A DNA stretch of 64,000 bases from Chryseobacterium oryctis. Lineage in GTDB: Bacteria > Bacteroidota > Bacteroidia > Flavobacteriales > Weeksellaceae. The stretch is from assembly GCF_025971925.1 (NCBI RefSeq), contig NZ_JAPDHV010000003.1:62001-126000 (forward strand). The letters are read 5' to 3'. Of this stretch, positions 17,192-25,051 are shown piece by piece. The translations under genes and the position numbers were made by a program. Each line of letters starts with the position of its first letter. The stretch's first letter is position 1. The notes beneath the pieces were generated by a model, which saw only the letters and a list, made by a program, of their open reading frames with translations, did not search any database and was not told the origin of the DNA.

Positions 17192-18193
17192 ATGAAGTAT
17201 TCAATATCAATACTTTTCAGTTTGTTGTTTTGCCTACAAAGTTGTGGGCAAAATAATAAAGCTATGGACGAAAAAGTAAATGAAATTTTAGGTAACTTAT
17301 ATAAAGATGTAAAAAATTATGACCAACGTATTAATTATCATGCCGATATTTTCATTGGTGGTTGTAATTATGAAGTGTTAATTAATGATTTTCTAGTCCA
17401 CCAATATTTTGGTCCTATAAAAGGTTCTTTGAATACTAATATCCCTATTAATATGGCAATTCTAGGGAAAGGAGAACAGACTTGGAAAGTCAGAATATAC
17501 CCAATATATGACCGTAACGAAATTAATGGAAAAATAGTTTCTACAAAAAAAACAGCAATTGAAAAAGGAGCACGAGCTAAAATTAGCATTGAAGGTTTAC
17601 GATTTAAAGAGAACGGTGATATCGAAAAAGAATTTGGAAAAATTTTAAAATTTGAAGCTCCATTAAAGAAAGATGAAAAAACAGGAGAAAATATTTTTGC
17701 GGATGCTGGAAAACCTTATGTTGAATACAGTGGAACTTTTCAAGCCGATGTTCCTTATGAGCTGAATGGTTGGAAAAACAGTGTTGATGTATCAAAAGAA
17801 AATAAAGAACAGCTAACTGCCGAACTTCTTAAAGAATATGAAAAATATAAAGAATGGCTACAAAATCGTGAATTAGACAAAATTGCGTTGAGTAAATTAA
17901 TTGGAAAAAAAGAGGATGCCCAAGCTTTTTTTTATAATAAAAAAACAAATGAAGAGTATATAATTGATTTTCTTGATATGTGGGGAAAGAAAGGGCTTAA
18001 AACACAGGCATTAGAAAATATTGAAATAAAATATTATGGAAATAACAGAGTAATAACATTAATCAATAAATCGTATAATGATTCTCCTTTATGGGCAAGC
18101 TATATTGATGAAGAAAATGACAACAGTTATATTTTAATTCCATTATACTTTCATCGCCCCAAACCAGGAGCTCCTTTAGAAGTCATTAGATAA
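17192..18193 (+). CDS. tandem paralogous lipoprotein 2 (putative immunity protein)
   Basis: The second copy, 333 residues, lipobox LQSC followed by GQNN. Its signal-peptide DNA is almost identical to that of copy 3, closer than either is to copy 1, which points to a recent duplication or conversion. One base separates the previous stop from this start (TAA-T-ATG), and the same junction recurs before copy 3. It differs from copy 1 mainly in KGSLNTNIPIN, the stretch after DRNEINGK, and the end segment (GAPLEVIR instead of KTELEVIR). Function inferred as for copy 1; a spare or divergent immunity gene is the main alternative to a structural role. Confidence 0.65.
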   Translation: MKYSISILFSLLFCLQSCGQNNKAMDEKVNEILGNLYKDVKNYDQRINYHADIFIGGCNYEVLINDFLVHQYFGPIKGSLNTNIPINMAILGKGEQTWKVRIYPIYDRNEINGKIVSTKKTAIEKGARAKISIEGLRFKENGDIEKEFGKILKFEAPLKKDEKTGENIFADAGKPYVEYSGTFQADVPYELNGWKNSVDVSKENKEQLTAELLKEYEKYKEWLQNRELDKIALSKLIGKKEDAQAFFYNKKTNEEYIIDFLDMWGKKGLKTQALENIEIKYYGNNRVITLINKSYNDSPLWASYIDEENDNSYILIPLYFHRPKPGAPLEVIR

Positions 18194-18194
18194 T

Positions 18195-19205
18195 ATGAAA
18201 TATTCAATATCAATACTTTTCAGTTTGTTGTTTTTCCTACAAAGTTGTGGGCAAAATAACAAAGCTCTGGATAAAGAAGTAAATGAAATTTTAGGTAACT
18301 TATATAAAGATGTAAAAAATTATGACCAACGTATTAATTATCATGCAATGATATTTATTGGAGGGTGTAATTATGAGGTATTAATCAATGACTTTCCTGT
18401 GGATCGCTATTTTGGAGAAGGGAACGGAGCTGCAAGTGGTAGTGCTCCAATCAACCGAGCTATTTTAAAATCAGGTCTACAAACATGGAAAATTAGAATC
18501 TATCCTATTCATGATATAAAAGAAATTAACGGAAAGGTAACAATGCTGCCTAGAAATACAATACAAGAAGGAGCAAGAGTTGAGATAGCAATTGAGGGAA
18601 TTCAGTTTAAAGAAAATGGAGATATAGAAAAACGTTTTGGAAAAGTAGTAGATTTTAAAGCTCCATTAAAGAAAGATGATAAGACAGGAAAAAATATTTT
18701 TGCAGAAGCAGGAAAACCTTATATTGAATATAGCGGAACTTTTCAAGCTGATGTTCCTTATCAGTTAGCAGGTTGGGAAGAAGGAGAAGATTTGTATAAA
18801 CTTGACAAATCAACTCTTGAAAAGCAGTTGCTTAATAAGTATAAGGAATATAGTAATTGGATTCAAAATAGAAATTTAGAAAAAATAGCAAAATCTAATC
18901 TAAATTCAGAAAAAGAAGAATCTCAGGCTCTATTTTATGATAAACAAACTAATCAATCAATCATCAATAATAATTACATTAATGGATGGGGTGCTGAAGG
19001 CTTAAAAGTATATCCTTTAGAAAATTATAAAATTAAATTTTTTGGTAATGGGAAATTGGCTACTTTAGAAAGGAGTGACTATGTAGGAGATCCTATTTTA
19101 GCTGGAGAGTATGTTAATAAGAATAATAAAAATGAAGAGATGAAAGTGTTTTATCTATATTTCTATATTCCAAAGGGAAAAACAGAACTAGAAGTTATCA
19201 GATAA
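18195..19205 (+). CDS. tandem paralogous lipoprotein 3 (putative immunity protein)
   Basis: The third copy, 336 residues, lipobox LQSC. Compared with copies 1 and 2 it has GNGAASGSAPIN and IEKRFGKVVDF and an altered distal region (QSIINNNYINGWGAEGLKVY). Sequence blocks shared with copy 1 in some places (ending KTELEVIR) and with copy 2 in others (signal peptide) suggest recombination within the array. A short stub of a fourth copy follows one base after its stop. The operon ends at the hairpin at 19247-19275. Confidence 0.65.
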   Translation: MKYSISILFSLLFFLQSCGQNNKALDKEVNEILGNLYKDVKNYDQRINYHAMIFIGGCNYEVLINDFPVDRYFGEGNGAASGSAPINRAILKSGLQTWKIRIYPIHDIKEINGKVTMLPRNTIQEGARVEIAIEGIQFKENGDIEKRFGKVVDFKAPLKKDDKTGKNIFAEAGKPYIEYSGTFQADVPYQLAGWEEGEDLYKLDKSTLEKQLLNKYKEYSNWIQNRNLEKIAKSNLNSEKEESQALFYDKQTNQSIINNNYINGWGAEGLKVYPLENYKIKFFGNGKLATLERSDYVGDPILAGEYVNKNNKNEEMKVFYLYFYIPKGKTELEVIR

Positions 19206-19206
19206 A

Positions 19207-19230
19207 ATGAAGTATTCAATATAAATAACT
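19207..19230 (+). pseudogene. stub of a fourth lipoprotein copy
   Basis: One base after the stop of copy 3 the start of the lipoprotein gene recurs (ATG AAG TAT TCA ATA, same as copies 2 and 3), but codon six is TAA where the intact copies have TCA, and homology fades after about 25 bases. It keeps the one-base spacing seen between the other copies. This is a decayed or truncated fourth unit. Confidence 0.75.
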
Positions 19231-19246
19231 TTGTAGATGAAAACAA

Positions 19247-19275
19247 AAAAAGAATCACAAATTGTGATTCTTTTT
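19247..19275. terminator. bidirectional terminator
   Basis: AAAAAGAATCACAA and TTGTGATTCTTTTT form a near-perfect palindrome with T-runs on both strands. It can end both the effector operon and the leftward tRNA transcript. Confidence 0.8.
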
Positions 19276-19281
19276 CTTTAG

Positions 19282-19354
<73 letters not shown>

Positions 19355-19392
19355 GTATATTTTTAGAGCGTTTACCGAAAACGCTAACTTAG

Positions 19393-19465
<73 letters not shown>

Positions 19466-19510
19466 GTATATTTTTCAGAACGCATACCGACAAACGTTCA
19501 TTTTACTTAG

Positions 19511-19583
<73 letters not shown>

Positions 19584-19594
19584 ATATTGGATTG

Positions 19595-19602
19595 CAAATA
19601 TA
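19595..19602 (-). promoter_or_regulatory. -7 element of the tRNA-fMet cluster
   Basis: TATATTTG on the minus strand matches TAnnTTTG, 12 bases before the first tRNA. Transcripts would start just upstream of the tRNA 5' end. Confidence 0.6.
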
Positions 19603-19672
19603 CGACTATTTTTTTAAAATCCTAATTTTTCTTTTAAATAAAGGACTTTTATAAAAACTATCCAATTATTTG

Positions 19673-19680
19673 TATCTTTG
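19673..19680 (+). promoter_or_regulatory. -7 element of tsaC, giving a near-leaderless transcript
   Basis: TATCTTTG is a perfect -7 match only four bases before the ATG at 19685. RNA starting the usual few bases downstream would begin at or next to the start codon. Confidence 0.5.
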
Positions 19681-19684
19681 TTTT

Positions 19685-20296
19685 ATGGCAAAAATATTAA
19701 AAATTTACCCAGACAATCCACAGGAAAATCTTATTAATGAGGTCATTAAAACTTTAAACAATGGAGGGCTGATTATATATCCTTCCGATACAATTTATGC
19801 TCTAGGTTGTAATATTTTTGATATAAAAGCCATGGAAAAACTGGCTCAACTCAAAAAAATAAAGCTGGAAAAAGCAAAATTTTCAATTATATGTAATAAT
19901 TTAAGCCATCTCTCAGACTTTACAAGACCTATTGATACTTCAATTTTCAGGTTTCTTAAAAGTCATTTGCCCGGTCCTTATACTTTTATTTTAGAAGCTA
20001 ATAAAAATTTACCATTGGCTTATAAAGGTCATAAAACAATTGGTATTCGTGTTCCGGATCATCCGATTCCTCAGCTTATTGTTGAAAAACTGGGACACCC
20101 AATTGCTTCTACATCCATCAAAGATGATGATGAAATTATTGAATACTCTACCGATCCTGAACTCATTGCTGAGAAATATGATCATTTGGTGGATATCGTT
20201 ATAGATTCGGGTTACGGAGATAATGTTGCTTCTACCATCGTTGACCTTACTTCAGGAGAACCTGAAGTTATCAGACAAGGAAAAGGTATTATTTAA
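19685..20296 (+). CDS. tsaC: L-threonylcarbamoyladenylate synthase (Sua5/YrdC/TsaC family)
   Basis: A 203-residue cytosolic enzyme making threonylcarbamoyl-AMP from Thr, bicarbonate and ATP, first step of the t6A37 tRNA modification. Family features seen: GLIIYPSDTIYALGCN, the LPGPYTFILEA core, IGIRVPDHP, and ASTSIKDDDE near the end of the domain. It is the short form without the Sua5 C-terminal domain. The frame opens at a TTG (19670), but that lies inside the promoter element, so ATG at 19685 (MAKILKIYPDN) is preferred. Confidence 0.92.
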   Translation: MAKILKIYPDNPQENLINEVIKTLNNGGLIIYPSDTIYALGCNIFDIKAMEKLAQLKKIKLEKAKFSIICNNLSHLSDFTRPIDTSIFRFLKSHLPGPYTFILEANKNLPLAYKGHKTIGIRVPDHPIPQLIVEKLGHPIASTSIKDDDEIIEYSTDPELIAEKYDHLVDIVIDSGYGDNVASTIVDLTSGEPEVIRQGKGII

Positions 20297-20374
20297 TTAA
20301 AAATCAATCGTGGAAATATGATTATAAGTTTTACTGACTACTTATAATTCACAACATATATATTCAATTTTTTC

Positions 20375-21133
20375 ATGAAAATAGTTACATCTCCTGCCAA
20401 ATTAATGAACATTGAAAACTCAACGGAGTTTTTAAAATCCACAACACCAAAATTCATTGAAGAAGCAGAGTTTATACAATCATTTTTAAAGCAAAAATCT
20501 CCAAAATATTTATCTGAATTAATGGAAATATCTCCAAAACTGGCAGACGAAAATTGGGAAAGAAATCAAAAATGGAAAGCAAGGCCTACTGCAAAAGAAT
20601 CCGCTCCTGCAATGTTTGCTTTTACGGGAGAAGTGTACAGAGGATTAGACGCCAAAACACTGGATAAAAATGCTGTAGATTATCTTCAAAAAAACTACAA
20701 AATGCTTTCCGGGCTTTACGGACTTCTAAAACCTTCTGATAAAGTAATGCTTTACAGGCTTGAAATGGGACGTCCTTTTGAATTCGACCAATACAAGAAT
20801 CTATACGAATTCTGGAGAGAAAAAATCACAGAACAGCTTAATTCTGAGATGAAAAAAAATGAAATTCTCCTTCATTTGGCAAGTAATGAATACGGAAAAG
20901 TAATTGACCGTAAAAAACTGAATCACAAAGTAATAGATTTTGATTTTTATGAATTGAAAGACGGAAAACTGAAAACCATTGTTGTCTATACAAAACACGC
21001 AAGAGGGTTGGTTGTAAGGTTCTGTGCAGAAACCAATGCCCAGACATTAGATGATGTAAAAGCTTTCAACTATGAAGGTTACCGAATTGATGAGGAAAAA
21101 TCAACTGATACTAAACTGGTTTTCACAAGATAA
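20375..21133 (+). CDS. yaaA: peroxide stress protein YaaA
   Basis: A 252-residue protein of the YaaA/UPF0246 family, which in E. coli limits intracellular iron and DNA damage during hydrogen peroxide stress. It starts MKIVTSPAKLMN, the canonical N-terminus, and carries FTGEVYRGLDA, LSGLYGLLKPSD and NEYGKVIDRK. Its stop is followed directly by the prmC start with no spacer, so the two genes are co-transcribed. Confidence 0.93.
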   Translation: MKIVTSPAKLMNIENSTEFLKSTTPKFIEEAEFIQSFLKQKSPKYLSELMEISPKLADENWERNQKWKARPTAKESAPAMFAFTGEVYRGLDAKTLDKNAVDYLQKNYKMLSGLYGLLKPSDKVMLYRLEMGRPFEFDQYKNLYEFWREKITEQLNSEMKKNEILLHLASNEYGKVIDRKKLNHKVIDFDFYELKDGKLKTIVVYTKHARGLVVRFCAETNAQTLDDVKAFNYEGYRIDEEKSTDTKLVFTR

Positions 21134-21982
21134 ATGACGATTTTAGAATTCAAAAGACATTTTAAGGCAGAACTTTCGGAAATTTATTCCGATTCTGAAA
21201 GTGCCTTGTTATACTCTATTTTTGTAGAAAAAATTGTTGGTTTCAATTCGTATCTTCAAAGGAAATTTTTACATCAGGAATTATTAATTGATGATGAAGA
21301 GAAACTTTCTGCAATTATTTCCGAACTAAAAACAGGTAAACCTTATCAATATATTTTAGGCGAAACCGAATTCTATGGGATGTCTTTTTTTGTGGATGAA
21401 AATGTATTGATTCCACGTCCTGAAACAGAAGAATTACTTGAATTTGCCATCGGAAAAATTAAAAGTCATTCATCGAAAAACAAAACTTTAAAAATCCTCG
21501 ACATTGGAACGGGAAGCGGAATAATTCCTCTGGTTTTAAAAAAACATTTTCCTGAAGCAGAAGTTCATGCGATTGACTTTTCAGAAAATGCATTAAAAAT
21601 TGCTAAAAAAAATTCGGATTTTCATCAGCTTGAAATCAATTTCATTCATGCAGATTATCTGAATCTGGATATAAAAGAAACTTTTGATATCATTATCTCA
21701 AATCCACCGTATATTGGAATTGATGAAGAAGTAGAAATTAATGATTCTGTAAAAGAATTCGAACCTAAAATGGCTCTTTTCTCCCCTACTTCGGATGCTT
21801 TGATTTTTTACAGAAAAATTGCGGATGATTCAAAGAAGTATTTGAGTAAAGGAGGGCTTTTGTTTTTAGAAATCAATCAGAAATTAGGTAAAGAAACTTT
21901 AGACTTATATAAAGATTTCTCTCATGCAGAGCTGATAAAAGACCTTAGCGAGAATGATCGCTTTATTTTTGGGATAAATTAA
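21134..21982 (+). CDS. prmC: peptide chain release factor N5-glutamine methyltransferase PrmC
   Basis: A SAM-dependent methyltransferase that modifies the GGQ glutamine of release factors RF1/RF2. An N-terminal helical substrate-binding domain (1-95) ends in GKPYQYILGETEFYG, followed by the SAM motif ILDIGTGSGIIPL and the catalytic NPPY motif in IISNPPYIG. At 282 residues it has normal length. The start codon follows the yaaA stop directly (TAAATG). Confidence 0.94.
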   Translation: MTILEFKRHFKAELSEIYSDSESALLYSIFVEKIVGFNSYLQRKFLHQELLIDDEEKLSAIISELKTGKPYQYILGETEFYGMSFFVDENVLIPRPETEELLEFAIGKIKSHSSKNKTLKILDIGTGSGIIPLVLKKHFPEAEVHAIDFSENALKIAKKNSDFHQLEINFIHADYLNLDIKETFDIIISNPPYIGIDEEVEINDSVKEFEPKMALFSPTSDALIFYRKIADDSKKYLSKGGLLFLEINQKLGKETLDLYKDFSHAELIKDLSENDRFIFGIN

Positions 21983-22078
21983 TAGTATATTAAACTTTAT
22001 ATAAAATTAACATTAATGAAATCTTTACTATTTTAATATTCTTAATTTTATAACACCAAACAATAAAATTACATTCTT

Positions 22079-22525
22079 ATGAAAAATTTAGTCAAAAATG
22101 CAGTGATTGCTTTCGGAGTATTATTAACGATTACCAGCTTCAGTACGAGCGAAACAACATTCACGGATAATACTAATCTTACCAATAAAGGTGAGAATAG
22201 CAAAAAACAAGAAACCTATCAGTTAAAAGTGGGTACTACTTATAATGGAGTAAATAGTATGAGTGGAAGTTATGATATGGGTGGAATTTATGCAACTGAC
22301 GTAAATACAGGTGCTGTTTATGACGGATATATCACTTATTCTAACGGATTTGCACAATTACCAGGATATTTTAATGATCTTCCTGCGGGAACCTATGAAA
22401 TCACAGCGTACCAAGGACAAGGAGGATGGGTAGGTTATGGTTCTACTACAGTTACCCTGACACCATCTTCAGTTGGACAAGACGGTTATGTAAATGTTTA
22501 CATTCCGATTGCGTGGGTTGAATAA
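22079..22525 (+). CDS. small secreted beta-rich protein, function unknown
   Basis: A 148-residue protein with a signal peptide (residues 1-26) and a hydrophilic mature part. The C-terminal ~70 residues alternate strand and turn (GYFNDLPAGTYEITAYQGQGG and a final VNVYIPI strand), like prealbumin/Ig-type folds of exported Bacteroidota proteins. Gly, Tyr and Thr are abundant. No family was recognised. A perfect hairpin follows the stop. Confidence 0.6.
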   Translation: MKNLVKNAVIAFGVLLTITSFSTSETTFTDNTNLTNKGENSKKQETYQLKVGTTYNGVNSMSGSYDMGGIYATDVNTGAVYDGYITYSNGFAQLPGYFNDLPAGTYEITAYQGQGGWVGYGSTTVTLTPSSVGQDGYVNVYIPIAWVE

Positions 22526-22540
22526 TCAAACTAAGACATA

Positions 22541-22575
22541 ATGAAAAAGAGCATTTTTTTAATGCTCTTTTTCAT
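22541..22575. terminator. bidirectional terminator
   Basis: ATGAAAAAGAGCATT and AATGCTCTTTTTCAT make a perfect 15-bp stem around a T5 loop between convergent genes. Confidence 0.9.
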
Positions 22576-22595
22576 TTCAAATTATATGAAAGAAT

Positions 22596-23249
22596 TTATC
22601 GAATTCTTTTATTTATGAATATTTCATAGCTCAAATAAATCAATGGAAGTGCCATAATTCCAATATACAAAGCATTCTCCATTGCTCTTTCCGGCTGATT
22701 TGCAATTGCATAAACCAATCCGAAAAATGCCCCTCCCAAATGCGCAGCATGACCAATATTGTCATATTGTTTAGGATTTAGCATCATGTAAACGGAATAT
22801 GCGAAATATAGCAAACCGAAAACATATCCTTTAATAGGAAGAATAAAGAAAAAATAAAGCTCAATATTCGGCAACATGGCAATTGCAGAAAATAAAACTC
22901 CGGAAACTCCTCCACTCGCTCCAATAGCAGAATACCAAGGTTGTTTTTGATAAAGAAATAAAGAAAATAAATTTCCTAAAAAAATTGAACCCAAATAAAT
23001 AATTAAAAACCCAATATTTCCGAAACCCTGTACTACAATTGGTGCAAAGAAAAATAAGGTAAACATATTAAAGAACAAATGCGTAAAATCTGCATGCAGA
23101 AACCCTGCAGAAATTAAACGGATATATTCCTTTTTATTTTTAATAGCTGCTACATTGAATTTATATTTTTCAAACAATCTTATATCATTTAGTGCTTGAT
23201 AACTTATGATACAGGTAACTGCTATTATTGCTAATATAATTGGATTCAT
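22596..23249 (-). CDS. rhomboid family intramembrane serine protease
   Basis: A 217-residue inner-membrane protein with six predicted helices. The catalytic dyad is visible: Ser112 in GASG (residues 110-113) and His170 in AHLGG. HADFTHLFFNM near residue 52 is the L1-loop/helix-2 motif of rhomboids. Rhomboids cut transmembrane substrates within the bilayer; the substrate is unknown. It is separated from the minus-strand ankyrin gene upstream by 40 bases. Confidence 0.92.
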   Translation of the reverse strand: MNPIILAIIAVTCIISYQALNDIRLFEKYKFNVAAIKNKKEYIRLISAGFLHADFTHLFFNMFTLFFFAPIVVQGFGNIGFLIIYLGSIFLGNLFSLFLYQKQPWYSAIGASGGVSGVLFSAIAMLPNIELYFFFILPIKGYVFGLLYFAYSVYMMLNPKQYDNIGHAAHLGGAFFGLVYAIANQPERAMENALYIGIMALPLIYLSYEIFINKRIR

Positions 23250-23289
23250 ATTTTTTTGTTAAATAAAATTAAAAGTTCAGTAATGATTT

Positions 23290-24480
23290 TCAATCACCCA
23301 GAAGTTCTATTATCTCTTTATTATTTCTTGTTATTGCCAAAGATAATGCCGTATTTCCTTCCGCTTCAATGTTTTTATCTGCTCTGTTATCTAAAAGAAT
23401 TTTTACAATTTCCAAATGATTTATTTCTGCTGCTCTGTGCAAGGCTGTATACCCTCTATTATCCTTTGCATTTACAAAAGCTCCGGATTTTAAAAGTAAA
23501 GCCAAATGCTCTTTCTTATTGGCTTGAACCGCATTCATAATAGGAGTAGCTCCTTGATAAGATCTCACATTAGGATCTGCTCCTAACTCAAGTAATTTTG
23601 ATAGAGAATCAGTATTTTCTGTTATAATAGACCAGTGTAAAGGCGATAATCCGTCACTTGCCCAACCATCTATTGCCAATCCTTTTCTTATTAAGTTTAC
23701 AATTTCATTCTCCTCAGATTTTGCAACGGCAATATGTAATAAAGAATCTGATCTTAATATGCCTTTAGGTTTAGGAACAAAATTTTCATCAAAAATCCCA
23801 AAATCTGCCATATTTCCGTATAATGAAAATGCCCATATCGCAGCCTGATTCGTGTCTTCTACAAAATCTTTGGATAATGGAGCAGGAAATTCTTCTCTCA
23901 TTACATGGCTAATCAGTAAAAATCTCAAAACAGCCTGAGTAAATTCAGGGCTTTCATTTGGAGTAAATTCACCTATGACATTTTCTATGATTAACTGATT
24001 ATTTTTTTGTGAAGTTTTGGCAATCACAAAAACTTCTCTTAACCAGCTTCTCACAAAAATAAGATACATTCCATCAAAATAAATTGCCCATTTCTTCTCC
24101 ATTACATCCGGAATAAATAATACCCCCGGTTCTAATATTGCGTCAATAGGAAAGGAAATATCTGTTGAAATAGTTTTATCGTTATCCGGTTTAATTCCCC
24201 AAAATTCCGTTCCGTTTTTTCCTCCATAAGAAACAGCATTTTCTGCCATTTTAGAATCTCGTGATGTGGAAATTACATTTTTACTTACTGAACGTAAATC
24301 TAAAATCTTTACTCCCCATTCATTATCAGAAGCCTCAATCCAGGGTAACTCATCTTTCTTCTTTTCTTCTTTCTGAACTGTTTCAGTTGAAGCTACTTCT
24401 TCCTGAGTTTCTTCAGTAATTTCAGGTTTAGTAACTTCTTTTTTCTTAAAAAATCCAAAGAGTTTTTTAAAAAATGACAT
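23290..24480 (-). CDS. ankyrin-repeat protein with N-terminal unknown domain
   Basis: A 396-residue cytosolic protein. The first ~40 residues are basic then acidic (FFKKKEVTKPEITEETQEE). The middle (about 45-240) is a domain I do not recognise. The C-terminal ~150 residues contain four to five ankyrin repeats (DGLSPLHWSIITENTDSLSKLLELGADPN, then GATPIMNAVQ and GYTALHRAAE). It likely mediates protein contacts. It is the last gene of the minus-strand run beginning with parE. Confidence 0.85.
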   Translation of the reverse strand: MSFFKKLFGFFKKKEVTKPEITEETQEEVASTETVQKEEKKKDELPWIEASDNEWGVKILDLRSVSKNVISTSRDSKMAENAVSYGGKNGTEFWGIKPDNDKTISTDISFPIDAILEPGVLFIPDVMEKKWAIYFDGMYLIFVRSWLREVFVIAKTSQKNNQLIIENVIGEFTPNESPEFTQAVLRFLLISHVMREEFPAPLSKDFVEDTNQAAIWAFSLYGNMADFGIFDENFVPKPKGILRSDSLLHIAVAKSEENEIVNLIRKGLAIDGWASDGLSPLHWSIITENTDSLSKLLELGADPNVRSYQGATPIMNAVQANKKEHLALLLKSGAFVNAKDNRGYTALHRAAEINHLEIVKILLDNRADKNIEAEGNTALSLAITRNNKEIIELLGD

Positions 24481-24509
24481 ATTGTATATTGTTGTGATTA
24501 GTGTTTAGT

Positions 24510-25043
24510 TTATTTTTTAGAAATAAGAATTTCTCCGTACTCATTACCTACTGGAGCTACCATTTCGGTTTTCAAATAATATTTATCATCTATTTTTGAA
24601 AGTACAAAGTCATGATTTAAATAATTATCTTCGCCTTCATATAATACTTCTGGTAAAAATTTTACAGCATTTTTCTCTTTCAATTGCTCAAAATTTCCAT
24701 ACATTTTGTACCCTTCTGTTACACTTCCATCAAAATCCTCATACCAAATATGGAAGTGTACCCCTACAGATGAATCAACAGTTATTTTAATATGATAGTA
24801 GTATTCTCCTTCTCCCTGAGCTTCTATTCCCTTTACATAATATTCTCCATTCCATTCTGCATAATCTCCTTCAGGTTTTATTTCTAAATTCTGAGTAGCT
24901 TTATCTACTGGCTTTATATTATTACTTTTATTTTCTACACTTTTGTTATGAATTGGTTGTTCTTTATTATCATAATGATTATAATAATAGTATCCCCCCA
25001 ATCCCACGACAACAAGCAGTAAAACAATAATAATTTTTTTCAT
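24510..25043 (-). CDS. membrane-anchored protein of unknown function
   Basis: A 177-residue protein with one N-terminal hydrophobic segment (residues 4-20: IIIVLLLVVVGLGGYYY) as signal peptide or anchor, then an acidic, Tyr-rich soluble domain that reads as beta-strands (YYVKGIEAQG, VHFHIWYEDF, YYLKTEMVAP). The family was not recognised. It begins eight bases after parC, so it is probably co-transcribed. Confidence 0.6.
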   Translation of the reverse strand: MKKIIIVLLLVVVGLGGYYYYNHYDNKEQPIHNKSVENKSNNIKPVDKATQNLEIKPEGDYAEWNGEYYVKGIEAQGEGEYYYHIKITVDSSVGVHFHIWYEDFDGSVTEGYKMYGNFEQLKEKNAVKFLPEVLYEGEDNYLNHDFVLSKIDDKYYLKTEMVAPVGNEYGEILISKK

Positions 25044-25051
25044 AACCAGTT

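Larger units (their letters stand above)
16192..19230 (+). repeat. tandem array of three ~1-kb gene copies plus a fourth-copy stub
   Basis: Three head-to-tail copies with unit lengths of about 1000, 1003 and 1012 bases share long identical stretches near each 5' end and in the centre. The junction after copy 3 continues into another copy start (see 19207), so the array is the product of repeated unequal crossing-over. Confidence 0.85.

Noticed and set aside
16192..19205. Assembly error as the cause of the three lipoprotein copies
   Set aside because: The copies differ at many positions over their length, so they are not a collapsed or duplicated assembly artefact.
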